A stretch of 28,968 nucleotides of DNA from Acidilobaceae archaeon. GTDB taxonomy: Archaea; Thermoproteota; Thermoprotei_A; Sulfolobales; Acidilobaceae. Below are positions 1 through 7,191 of this stretch, one piece after another (the stretch's first letter is position 1; every line of letters begins with the position of its first letter). Position numbers and translations under genes: made by a program. The stretch lies in NCBI GenBank assembly GCA_027039295.1, contig JALWEW010000093.1:1-28968 (forward strand). The letters are read 5' to 3'. The notes under the pieces were generated by a model. It saw only the letters and a program-made list of their open reading frames with translations. It did not search any database and had not been told where the DNA came from.

Positions 1-38
1 CCCCTCCTTTCCCCCAGCCCCCAGGTTGGGGTGGGGCC

Positions 39-281
39 TTGGGTGACATAGTAGGCTTGATACAGGGGCTGACCAATAGGATAACCGCGGCTGCATGGGC
101 CCTCTTCGTGTTGACGTGGAGCGTCGGCTGGGCGCTTAGGGGGGCGCCCATACCCTTCAGCAGGGTGAAGAGGGTTGGCAGTAGCTTCATCGAGGACTCC
201 ATATGGGCGGCGTTCTGGCTCGCCGTCGGTAGCTCGCTCTTCGCCTTCATAACATACATCGTGAAGCAGGCGCTCGGGTAA
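39..281 (+). CDS. cedA1: Small two-helix membrane protein, CedA1-like pilin of Ced DNA-import system
   Basis: An 80-residue protein with two hydrophobic helices (about residues 17-34 and 50-76) joined by a short basic loop carrying R34, R42, K44 and R45. This hairpin with a positive loop is the layout of VirB2-like conjugative pilins, and of the CedA1 pilins known from Sulfolobus and Aeropyrum. It has no class III signal peptide. The TTG start at 39 follows a G-rich ribosome binding site (about 26-36). It lies 12 nt before the polytopic cedA and two genes before the cedB-type ATPase, which is the main support for the call. Residues 18-59 align without gaps to residues 10-51 of the next protein. 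It could instead be CedA2, which is also small and two-helix; a second small gene could lie left of the window. The role as a DNA-conducting pilus subunit is inferred from family and context. Confidence 0.68.
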   Translation: MGDIVGLIQGLTNRITAAAWALFVLTWSVGWALRGAPIPFSRVKRVGSSFIEDSIWAAFWLAVGSSLFAFITYIVKQALG

Positions 282-293
282 GGTGGCCGCCGC

Positions 294-1676
294 TTGGCCT
301 CGGTTAACTACCTGATGCTGGTGGCCTATGAGCTCGTGATGCTGACATTCTCGTTGGGAGCCCTGATTATAGCGCTCCCCGTGCCCCTGAGGGGGGTGAA
401 GGTCTGGGGCGGTAGGCTGATAGCTGACAGTATACTCGCCTTCATACTAATAACACTCTACTGGACCCTCATCCAGTTCTCAGACACGCTCCCAACCCTC
501 CTCGGCTGGAGCTGGGGCTCCTTCACTGACTGGTACAACCACGTGCTCGCAGTAGCTCTGGGAGTGAAGATGTTAATAGCGACTATAATAGCGAGCGCCA
601 GGCTTGTCTACCTCTCCTACCTGGTCTACAGCCTCCTATGGCCCCTTGACAAGGTCACAAACATGGTCATACTGACCTTCACAACCATAGGGGCACTCAT
701 GATTATCGTTAGGAAGACTTACATGTACCTGGCGGCCCTGGGCATTGCGCTGTACTCTCTCCCGCTGAGGATAGGGAAGAGCGCTGGCGCGGGGCTCCTA
801 GCGTTCGCCCTCGTATTCAACGCTGGCCTCCCCCTCATGCCGGCATTCATATCCAGCGCCATGGGCATGGCCCCCGAGATCCCTGAGAGCCTCGGAGCCC
901 TCATAGCGAAGGTGAGGGTCTACGATGCCCTCGGCGAGCCCGTCACGGCGGGTTATGTGCACGAACGCATAGTCGATAATGGTAAGAGCGTCGAGGCCGC
1001 CCGCTACCTAGTCGGCGAGAACGGCTACCTGGAGGGCCCCTACGGGCTCGGCTACGCCTCCATGCCCTCCAGGGCCCCCAGCTACTGGAGCCTGGAGATA
1101 GACGGGGTCATAATACCCCTATACCCTTACCCCCTGGATCCCACTACACTTAACGAAAGCCTCGGCGGCTACAGCGTCAACCTGACAACTTCGTTCCTCC
1201 TCTACCAGAGAGGCTATAGGATCGTGTACACCAACACGCACAGCGCCAGCGTCGGCCTGGAGGGGGGCACGGTTAGGGTCAGCGCCTACCTGGAGGGCGG
1301 CCAGTACGTGGAGGCCGACGCGCCGAGTGGGTGCCGCATAAGCTACACGCACGAGGGCCCCATGAGCGTGGAGAAGGGCACCTGGGTGTGGGGGGGCATA
1401 ACTGGATCCTACGTGAGGCTCGTGGCCGGGGAGCCAGGCTATTACAATGTTACATTCAAGTTCGAGGGCTCCTGCAGGGCCAGGCCCCAGCTACCCGAGC
1501 CCAGGGATTATATAATGGACTACCTCGGCCTGACGAAGTTCTCGAAGACCGGTACCCCGAGGATGCTAGTGGGCTACGTCATACTGCCCTCGATGTACCT
1601 CTTTGTGCTGTCGAGCATCACATTCGCCCTAGCCAGGCTACTGGGTGGGAGGGAGAGGCTCATACCCAGGCTCTAG
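294..1676 (+). CDS. cedA: Polytopic membrane protein CedA, DNA-import channel candidate
   Basis: A 460-residue integral membrane protein. About six or seven hydrophobic segments fill residues 6-190 (for example 6-28, 42-62, 83-106, 123-140, 168-190). A beta-rich domain follows (about 195-420), and a last helix is at 424-446. The middle domain has N-glycosylation sequons at N287, N296 and N385 and the protein's only two cysteines (C347, C394), so it probably faces outside and may hold a disulfide. Size and layout fit CedA, the membrane protein of the crenarchaeal exchange-of-DNA system, thought to act like VirB6 as the inner-membrane DNA path. TTG start with AGGTGG at 281-286. Its end overlaps no downstream start if the next gene begins at 1696. 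CedA proteins diverge quickly, so the call rests on topology plus flanking cedA1-like and cedB-like genes. Confidence 0.7.
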   Translation: MASVNYLMLVAYELVMLTFSLGALIIALPVPLRGVKVWGGRLIADSILAFILITLYWTLIQFSDTLPTLLGWSWGSFTDWYNHVLAVALGVKMLIATIIASARLVYLSYLVYSLLWPLDKVTNMVILTFTTIGALMIIVRKTYMYLAALGIALYSLPLRIGKSAGAGLLAFALVFNAGLPLMPAFISSAMGMAPEIPESLGALIAKVRVYDALGEPVTAGYVHERIVDNGKSVEAARYLVGENGYLEGPYGLGYASMPSRAPSYWSLEIDGVIIPLYPYPLDPTTLNESLGGYSVNLTTSFLLYQRGYRIVYTNTHSASVGLEGGTVRVSAYLEGGQYVEADAPSGCRISYTHEGPMSVEKGTWVWGGITGSYVRLVAGEPGYYNVTFKFEGSCRARPQLPEPRDYIMDYLGLTKFSKTGTPRMLVGYVILPSMYLFVLSSITFALARLLGGRERLIPRL

Positions 1677-1695
1677 CCCAGGGGGTGCACCCTGG

Positions 1696-3165
1696 TTGGA
1701 CCCGTTCCTAGCCTTCATAGGCGCCATGAGCGCCGCCAGCCTGGCCCTCCTCCTTAGGGGTACATTCGCACAGCAGGCGCCCCGGCCGAGCCTGGAGTAT
1801 GAGGGGGACCTCGAAGTGAGTATTGAGGGGGAGAGGCTCCGCGGAGTCGTGTACGTATCCGAGGACCTCCCAGCCAGCGAGAGGGACCCGGGTAGGAGGG
1901 TCTTCAGGATAGCCCGAGACGCTGGCGTGAGTGTGAGTATAGTGTCGAGCCTCTATAGGGTGAGGCGTGACAGGATCCTCTCGAGACTCGAGGAGTCCCT
2001 CGCAAGGGTGGAGGCTGCATACTCGGTCTCGCGCTCCGCGAGGCTCAAGTCCATGCTTGAGGCGCTCTCCTCCATATACGAGGAGGTCGCGCTTACCTCC
2101 CAGCCCTACTGGGGGTCCCTGGGGGTCGTTGTGTGGGTGCCGGAGGGCCCCCAGGGGCTGGCAAGGGCTGAGGCCTTCAAGACGCTGCTGGAGGCGGAGC
2201 TGGGCATCACGCTGAAGAGGGTGCCCGGAGGCTCCTGCATGGAGGCGATCGCCCCGCCCCTGGGACCCAGGCCGGCCTCGAGGTCGTCATCGCTCGTCAT
2301 GCCCCCCAGGCAACACAGCGTCAGGGGATATCCGGTCATACTGGGGTGGAGGCTAGACGTCGAGTCAGCCGTGTACGCGCTCGACTACCCCGGGGACTTC
2401 GCCGCTCACATAGGGATAGTGGGCCCCACGGGCAGGGGGAAGACGGTGCTACTGGCCGGCGTGGCGGCGCAGCTAGCGGCTGCCTCGGAGGCCTGGGGTG
2501 AGCCCTGGAGGATAGTCGTGGTCGACCCAAAGGGCGACCTGGCCTCCCTCCTCTCGGGGATAGGGGGCGAAAGGATCGAGGTCTACGGCCCAGAGGTAGA
2601 CGCTGGCGAGGGGGTCAGGGTGATAGGCGGGCTCTGGTCGAGGCGGGGGAGCCTAGAGGGCCCCGTGGTCGTGGTGGTTGATGAGGCCTGGAGACACATG
2701 AGCCTCGAGCCCCGCCTCTTCGAGGCTATAGCGAGGGAGGGGAGGTCCCTCGGCTTCCACCTCGTATACGCAGTCCAGGAGCCATCCGACATACCCGAGG
2801 CTGTGGCAGATAACACCGGTACGTTCATAGTGTTCGGGGGGAAGACAGAGTCGTACTCCGAGCTCGCCGCCAGGCTGGGCGTTAGGAGGCTCGCCGACGA
2901 GCTCCTCGAGCTACCGGTTGGCGAGGCCATCATAGCCCGGAGAGACTCGAGGCCCGTGCCCATAAGGGTGGTGGACTTCAGGAAACTCCTTAAAACCGCC
3001 AGCACCACCCTGCAACGCCCGCGGAGCACGGGGGAGCAGTGGATTGGGCAAGAGCCTGCGCCAACAGAGAATGGGGAGGGGCTCGCCCACCTTCAGGAGC
3101 CCAGGCCACATACACCCAGGCCCGGCGAAGTACCCCCCGCTAACGAGGGAGACCCTCAAGGCTAG
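1696..3165 (+). CDS. cedB: Membrane-anchored HerA/VirB4-type ATPase CedB
   Basis: A 489-residue P-loop ATPase. A single N-terminal helix (residues 4-21) anchors it in the membrane. Walker A GPTGRGKT is at 243-250. Walker B is the run of valines ending in D329-E330, followed by AWR. A GlnGluPro-containing sensor region after that is as in HerA/FtsK/VirB4 motors. CedB is the ATPase that powers DNA import in Sulfolobales, and the neighbours here support that role. The TTG start at 1696 is chosen because GGGGGTG lies 8 nt before it; a GTG at 1645 would overlap cedA. The HerA-like fold appears to end near residue 430. The last ~60 residues are Pro/Glu/Gly-rich, and the final 41 are read out of frame across the start of rpl2, so the true C-terminus is uncertain (122-nt overlap or an upstream frameshift). 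Confidence 0.75.
   Translation: MDPFLAFIGAMSAASLALLLRGTFAQQAPRPSLEYEGDLEVSIEGERLRGVVYVSEDLPASERDPGRRVFRIARDAGVSVSIVSSLYRVRRDRILSRLEESLARVEAAYSVSRSARLKSMLEALSSIYEEVALTSQPYWGSLGVVVWVPEGPQGLARAEAFKTLLEAELGITLKRVPGGSCMEAIAPPLGPRPASRSSSLVMPPRQHSVRGYPVILGWRLDVESAVYALDYPGDFAAHIGIVGPTGRGKTVLLAGVAAQLAAASEAWGEPWRIVVVDPKGDLASLLSGIGGERIEVYGPEVDAGEGVRVIGGLWSRRGSLEGPVVVVVDEAWRHMSLEPRLFEAIAREGRSLGFHLVYAVQEPSDIPEAVADNTGTFIVFGGKTESYSELAARLGVRRLADELLELPVGEAIIARRDSRPVPIRVVDFRKLLKTASTTLQRPRSTGEQWIGQEPAPTENGEGLAHLQEPRPHTPRPGEVPPANEGDPQG
2988..2997 (+). promoter_or_regulatory. Candidate TATA box for rpl2 inside cedB
   Basis: CCTTAAAACC preceded by purine-rich GGAAACT (BRE-like). A transcript start about 25 nt downstream (near 3018) would leave a short leader that includes the GGGGGAG ribosome binding site at 3030-3036. 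It would let the ribosomal protein gene be expressed independently of the ced genes. Based on pattern only. Confidence 0.5.
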
Positions 3166-3760
3166 GGTGGTGGACCTGATACACGACCCCGGGAGATACG
3201 TCCCCCTGGCGAGGGTCGTAACCGAGAGGGGAGACGAGTTCCTCATGCCAGCCGCGGAGGGCATGTACATAGGTCAGATCATAGAGATAGGCCCGAACGC
3301 CAAGCCGGAGCCCGGCAACATACTACCGCTAGGCCAGGTACCCGAGGGCTCAGCCGTATACAACATAGAACTCATACCCGGCGACGGGGGCAAACTCGCC
3401 AGGCAGGCTGGCAGCTACGCCATAGTCCTAGGCAAGAGCGGCGATAGAGTCAGGGTGAAGCTCCCCAGCGGTAAGGAGAAGGACGTGCCAGCCGCCTCGA
3501 GGGCCACCATAGGCATACCGGCCGGGGCTGGCAGGGTGGAGAAGCCGCTGGTGAAGGCTGGCAACGCATACCACAAGTGGAAGGTCAAGGCGCGCAAGTG
3601 GCCTAGGGTCAGGGGCGTGGCGATGAACGCCGCCAGCCACCCCTTCGGAGGCGGCAGCCACCAGAGGAAGAGCCACCCCAGCACGGTTGCGAGGGAGACA
3701 CCCCCAGGCAGGAAGGTGGGCCATATAGCGGCCCGCCGTACGGGGAGGAGGAAGAGGTAG
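3044..3760 (+). CDS. rpl2p: 50S ribosomal protein L2 (uL2)
   Basis: A 238-residue protein clearly of the uL2 family. The archaeal N-terminus (MGKSLRQQRMGRGSPTFRSP) is followed by the OB-fold and SH3-like domains, then the C-terminal segment with HPFGGG and a lysine/arginine-rich tail. L2 binds 23S rRNA and helps form the peptidyl-transferase region and subunit association. The TTG start at 3044 has GGGGGAG 7 nt upstream and gives the standard family N-terminus, so the overlap with the cedB reading frame lies on the cedB side. It stands alone here rather than with L3/L4/L23. Its stop codon sits in an inverted repeat shared with the convergent nep1 gene. Confidence 0.97.
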   Translation: MGKSLRQQRMGRGSPTFRSPGHIHPGPAKYPPLTRETLKARVVDLIHDPGRYVPLARVVTERGDEFLMPAAEGMYIGQIIEIGPNAKPEPGNILPLGQVPEGSAVYNIELIPGDGGKLARQAGSYAIVLGKSGDRVRVKLPSGKEKDVPAASRATIGIPAGAGRVEKPLVKAGNAYHKWKVKARKWPRVRGVAMNAASHPFGGGSHQRKSHPSTVARETPPGRKVGHIAARRTGRRKR

Positions 3761-3777
3761 GCCCCTCCTGGGGGCCT
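3759..3777. terminator. Inverted repeat between convergent rpl2 and nep1 stops
   Basis: AGGCCCC at 3759-3765 pairs perfectly with GGGGCCT at 3771-3777 around a 5-nt loop. It covers the rpl2 TAG and touches the nep1 stop. Its position between converging genes suggests a bidirectional transcript-end element. No T-tract follows, so it is not a classical archaeal terminator, and a stem of this kind can arise by chance in GC-rich DNA. Confidence 0.4.
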
Positions 3778-4472
3778 CATAGCCCCACTATCCTCTCATA
3801 CGCCCTCACGATCCTGCACGCCACACTCCAGGCTGGCAGGGGCTCCCCACCCGCTATACTATAGGCCTCCGCAGCTTTGCGTATCGTGGACCTCTCGAAG
3901 TCTCCCCGGGGGAAGCCTCCTATACCGAGCACCGCGCCCCTAGCCAGGGCTCTCGCGACCACCTCCTCCTCGCTGGCCCGCTTGCCGCGCTCCCAGAGGA
4001 GTATGAGCGGCCCTCTCGAGGCCACGAATGAGGCCAGGCTCCCGGTTACCCTGTAGATTAGGGGCTCGCCCTCGGGCGGCACCCTGCCGTCCCTGAGGAG
4101 GTGGGCCATGAGTCCCTTGAACCTCTCATAGTTCTTCGGGATCCTCTCCGTCGGCTTGAAGTAGTATACCTCGCCCCCAACGGTGTGCATGTAAGCCTCG
4201 ACGAGCCCCCTCCTGCCAGCCCTCGACTCGAGTAGAACCAGCAGTGTGAGGTGGGCTATGTCGGGCCTACCCCTCTTCCACTTCCTAGGCAGGGAGGCCA
4301 TCGCGTTGTAGTGGAGGCTCTTATCCAGCAGCATCAGGGAGGGCTCGACGCCATACCGCTCGGCCGCCCTCCGGACCTGTGGGTGGCGCCAGAGGCTCCT
4401 GGGCACTAGCTCGACGCCAGCCTCGAGGAGCGCCACCCTAAGCCTAGGCCTCCTCGGGGGGCCACTCCCCAC
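3777..4472 (-). CDS. nep1: Nep1/Emg1 16S rRNA pseudouridine N1-methyltransferase
   Basis: A 231-residue SPOUT-class methyltransferase. The family signature LLDKSLHYNAM near residues 48-58 leads to KRGRPDIAH (66-74), and the SAM-binding knot is at VLGIGGFPRGDF (181-192). Nep1 methylates N1 of a pseudouridine in the small-subunit rRNA and assists 30S assembly as a dimer. The GTG at 4472 overlaps the upstream metallo-beta-lactamase gene by 29 nt. Homologues usually begin close to the first beta strand (here LRVALLEAG), so the GTG at 4436 is an alternative start, with GAGGAGG 13 nt before it. It is last in a minus-strand operon with a second SPOUT methyltransferase, trm10, which supports a joint RNA-modification role. 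Confidence 0.92.
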   Translation of the reverse strand: MGSGPPRRPRLRVALLEAGVELVPRSLWRHPQVRRAAERYGVEPSLMLLDKSLHYNAMASLPRKWKRGRPDIAHLTLLVLLESRAGRRGLVEAYMHTVGGEVYYFKPTERIPKNYERFKGLMAHLLRDGRVPPEGEPLIYRVTGSLASFVASRGPLILLWERGKRASEEEVVARALARGAVLGIGGFPRGDFERSTIRKAAEAYSIAGGEPLPAWSVACRIVRAYERIVGL

Positions 4473-5328
4473 GCCATAGCTCCCTCCTGTGGGCCTCGAG
4501 AAGCCTCGGCTCCCTACCCATGAACTCGGCGGCCGAGACTATGCGGGTGCTGCCGCCCACCCTGCGCCTGAGGTCTCCCAGTATGTCCTCGTAAGCCTTA
4601 TCCCTGGCCAGGTGGTGATCCACTACCGCAACGCGGGGCTTCAGCCTCCTAACAACCTCTACGAAGCCCCTAAACCCCTCCTCTACAGCCTCGCGCGGCA
4701 CCTTGTAGCCCGCGAAGTACGTGGGCGGCCCATCGATAACTAATAGGTCTGCACTGCCGAGCCTGGCCAGCCAGTTCCTGGCCTCCTCGTCCACAGGCCC
4801 CTGCACGTCGCTCGCATAGACCACCCGGCCCTCATCGCACTCGATGGACACCATGACCACCTTGCCTACCTTCGTGCCTGGCTCTCCATGCCAGACCGGC
4901 GGCGAGAAGCGGAACCTAACTCCATCTATAACATACTCCATGCCATCAGCATAAGAGACGCTGGCCCTCTCAGCCACACCCCCCTTCACGAGGAACCTGT
5001 GGGCCCTGAGCCTCTGGCTCACATTGATGTCACTCCTCGGGTGCTTCACGAGGAGGCGCTTGCCATAGTATAACTCAGGCTCGCCGGCGAGGTAGTGGTC
5101 GTAGTGGTAGTGGGTTATCACCACGACGTGAGAGTCCCGGAGAAGGCCGCGTATCCTCTCGAGGCTCGAGTCAAGCTCCCTAAGCTCGAGTTCATGCGGG
5201 GGTAGGCCGTACCTCCTGGGGGCGAGGCTAGCGCTCAGGTCCACAGCTATGGAGAGGCCGCACATCTCCACGTGGGTGGCCAGGCTCCTAACCCCCATGC
5301 TGTCAGCGGCTACAAGCCTTACCCTCAA
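4444..5328 (-). CDS. UPF0282 metallo-beta-lactamase-fold hydrolase
   Basis: A 294-residue protein with the metal-binding motif HYHYDH at residues 73-78, preceded by the family-typical stretch SLAPRRYGLPPH (34-45). Later candidate metal ligands are a His in PVWHGEP, an Asp in YASDVQGP and His in VDHHLARD. It matches the archaeal UPF0282 family, whose substrate is unknown. The TTG start overlaps the trm10 stop by 4 nt (TTGA), so it is translationally coupled to trm10, and nep1 follows with overlap. Lying between two RNA methyltransferases makes an RNA-linked task plausible, but that is inference: the beta-CASP domain of the known RNA-cleaving members was not recognised. Confidence 0.85.
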   Translation of the reverse strand: MRVRLVAADSMGVRSLATHVEMCGLSIAVDLSASLAPRRYGLPPHELELRELDSSLERIRGLLRDSHVVVITHYHYDHYLAGEPELYYGKRLLVKHPRSDINVSQRLRAHRFLVKGGVAERASVSYADGMEYVIDGVRFRFSPPVWHGEPGTKVGKVVMVSIECDEGRVVYASDVQGPVDEEARNWLARLGSADLLVIDGPPTYFAGYKVPREAVEEGFRGFVEVVRRLKPRVAVVDHHLARDKAYEDILGDLRRRVGGSTRIVSAAEFMGREPRLLEAHRRELWRGEWPPEEA

Positions 5329-6359
5329 GCACCGATCACCTCCACCCTGGCCTTCCTAGCGGCCTCCAGGAAGTCCTCCCAGGTTATGGGGAGCCATGAC
5401 CTTAACTCATCGTAGAGGCCAGCGTCAACCACTCTCCTCCCCGCCCGGTCCTCGGAGGCCCGCATTATCTCGACGAATAGTCTACGCATTACGTCCCTCT
5501 TGCTCATCGAATCCACGATGGCCCTCTCCACGTCACCCCCATACTGGAGCCTGGCCTTTAGTATGATCTCGGCTACCCTATTAAGGCGGTCCGGGACTCC
5601 TACGACTGATCCCCTCAGCGTTATCCTCCGGGGTTTACCCCATGGCACCATCCTATCCAGGATCCTGCTGAGCCCCCTCCGGGGCGTGAGGTCCACTATA
5701 CCCCCTATCAGGAAGGCCTGCGCCCTCATAACGTCGGGGGGCCTCAGCTCCTCGGGGGCATCGGGCCTCAGGATGACAACGTCCTCGGCCCCCACGCTCC
5801 AGAGCAGCTCGTTGGGCCTCGCACTCGTGAGTAGGGCCTTGTTCCTGCCCATTAACTCCTCTAGAGCGCCCTTGGCCTCTGCGGGCACACTAGTGACAGC
5901 CAGGTGCCTGTCCCATAGGAAGGACCTGACCACGGCGAGGCTCATCGCAACCTGGATGCGGAGCCTGGCTATCTCATCCTCGGAGTGGAGCCTCCAGAGG
6001 CCGAGGTCTATCGTGATCAGGGGGAAGGGTGGGTCTGGGAGTAGTGCCTCGAGGTCCCTCCACTCTATGACGCCGCTGGCCTCGCGCCTGACCTCGGAGT
6101 CATACTCATCGCCGCCTTTACCAGATAGTATGCGCAGCCTACGCCCGCGGTAGATCTCCTCCCATACGACGCTGGAGAGCCCCGTGGACTCGAGTATGGA
6201 GTACTCCTCGACGAGCATCTCAACTGCTAGATACTGGAAGCCCTGGAGGGCCAGCTTCTTACGTGAGAGCCAGACTCTGGGCCTGACAGCCTCGAGCCCC
6301 CTCTCGAGGAGGAGTCTCTTCAAGGCTGTAGCTGGCGTTACGTCGGCGCTCGCGCCCAC
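5325..6359 (-). CDS. trm10: Archaeal Trm10, tRNA position-9 N1-methyltransferase
   Basis: A 344-residue protein with an N-terminal region (1-110) and a SPOUT domain (about 110-280). Visible features are ITIDLGLWRLHS at 115-126, a helix leading to HLAVTSVPAE, VVILRPDAPEEL, and the conserved FLIGGIVDLTP at 216-225 (IGGIVD is the Trm10 SAM-loop hallmark). A helical C-terminal domain follows. The Sulfolobus homologue makes m1A9 in tRNA and the Thermococcus one makes m1A9 and m1G9; the base specificity here is unknown. GTG start with GGTGGTGGGG upstream. It is first in the trm10-UPF0282-nep1 operon, 65 nt beyond rnhB. Confidence 0.85.
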   Translation of the reverse strand: MGASADVTPATALKRLLLERGLEAVRPRVWLSRKKLALQGFQYLAVEMLVEEYSILESTGLSSVVWEEIYRGRRLRILSGKGGDEYDSEVRREASGVIEWRDLEALLPDPPFPLITIDLGLWRLHSEDEIARLRIQVAMSLAVVRSFLWDRHLAVTSVPAEAKGALEELMGRNKALLTSARPNELLWSVGAEDVVILRPDAPEELRPPDVMRAQAFLIGGIVDLTPRRGLSRILDRMVPWGKPRRITLRGSVVGVPDRLNRVAEIILKARLQYGGDVERAIVDSMSKRDVMRRLFVEIMRASEDRAGRRVVDAGLYDELRSWLPITWEDFLEAARKARVEVIGA

Positions 6360-6424
6360 GAGGAGACCCCACCACCCCAGAGTCAGTCTTCAGGGCGGCC
6401 CAGCGAGCCTATATCCGGCTCGCG

Positions 6425-7114
6425 TCACCGCCTCCCCAGCCACTCGTCGAGCGTCCTCCGCCCCCTCCTCTTGTGGCCGAAGCCGTACTCCCTCAGGGAC
6501 GACCACGAATACCTTATTATCGGGGGCCTCTCGCCCCTTGAGAGAACCTCCCTCACCCACTCCATGGTCCTGGGATCAGAGGGGTAGCCGCTGCCCTTGA
6601 CGCCGTAGAGGCTCGAGAGTACCCTTATCCTGAGGTCCCTCAAGTGCTTCGCCACTATGCTCGCAGCCGAGACGTGAGGATACTTGACGTCGGCGCCCTC
6701 CTCGACTATGAGGAGGCCCCTGAACCCCCTCGCCCTAAGGGCGGCTGGCAGCCTCCTGGGGGCGCCGAACTTGTCGATGATTATGACCGAGAGCCTATCG
6801 TAGCCCCCGAGTCTCCTGGCTAGGGCATCTACTATCTTTATGGCTGCTTCCTCCGTTAGGAGGTTGAGGTTCCTCGAGTCTATCTCGCTCGGCGGCACAG
6901 CCACGACGTGTATATGGCCCATCCTAACAAGTTCGCGGTAAAGCTCCGCTCTCCTGTGGGGTGTGAGCTGCTTGCTGTCTCTGACACCCATATCCACGAG
7001 CGCCTCTTCCAGGGCGGGCGGCGCGGCGAAGCCTGCGACGAACATCTCACCCACAATGCTACCCCGCCCAGCCTCGTCGATGCCTATGACGAACCTCCCG
7101 CTCTGGCCTCGCAA
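6425..7114 (-). CDS. rnhB: Ribonuclease HII
   Basis: A 229-residue type 2 RNase H. The catalytic motif IDEAGRG (12-18) supplies D13 and E14, VIIIDKFG supplies D114, and EGADVKYPHVSAAS supplies D142. GSGYPSD (174-180) follows, and the basic C-terminus is typical of archaeal enzymes. It cleaves RNA in RNA-DNA hybrids and single ribonucleotides embedded in DNA. The TTG start at 7114 has TTGGGGAGCGG upstream. It diverges from the eIF2B-like gene across a 77-nt gap and lies upstream of the trm10 operon on the same strand, with which it may be cotranscribed. Confidence 0.95.
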   Translation of the reverse strand: MRGQSGRFVIGIDEAGRGSIVGEMFVAGFAAPPALEEALVDMGVRDSKQLTPHRRAELYRELVRMGHIHVVAVPPSEIDSRNLNLLTEEAAIKIVDALARRLGGYDRLSVIIIDKFGAPRRLPAALRARGFRGLLIVEEGADVKYPHVSAASIVAKHLRDLRIRVLSSLYGVKGSGYPSDPRTMEWVREVLSRGERPPIIRYSWSSLREYGFGHKRRGRRTLDEWLGRR

Positions 7115-7149
7115 GAGCCGCTCCCCAATGAGAGCTTAATGAGCTGGAA

Positions 7150-7160
7150 AGTTGTTATAG
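7150..7160 (+). promoter_or_regulatory. Candidate TATA box for the eIF2B-like gene
   Basis: AGTTGTTATAG preceded by GGAA lies about 30-40 nt before the TTG start at 7192 in the divergent rnhB gap. On the other strand, CATTAAGCT (about 7135-7143) is a possible box for rnhB, giving a short or leaderless transcript. Both are weak pattern calls. Confidence 0.35.
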
Positions 7161-7191
7161 GAGCGCGCTAGCAGGCGCGCGGCGAAGGGCC

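Noticed and set aside
1331..1711. Out-of-frame open frame in the end of the cedA gene
   Set aside because: It runs inside a well-supported membrane protein gene; the His/Arg/Gly-rich product is a shadow.
1696..3165. Chromosomal HerA end-resection ATPase
   Set aside because: It has an N-terminal membrane anchor and no nurA, rad50 or mre11 neighbours, whereas cedA-like genes are adjacent.
5500..6153. Long plus-strand open frame opposite trm10
   Set aside because: Its product is Ser/Arg/Leu-rich shadow sequence with no family features; trm10 on the other strand carries clear SPOUT motifs.
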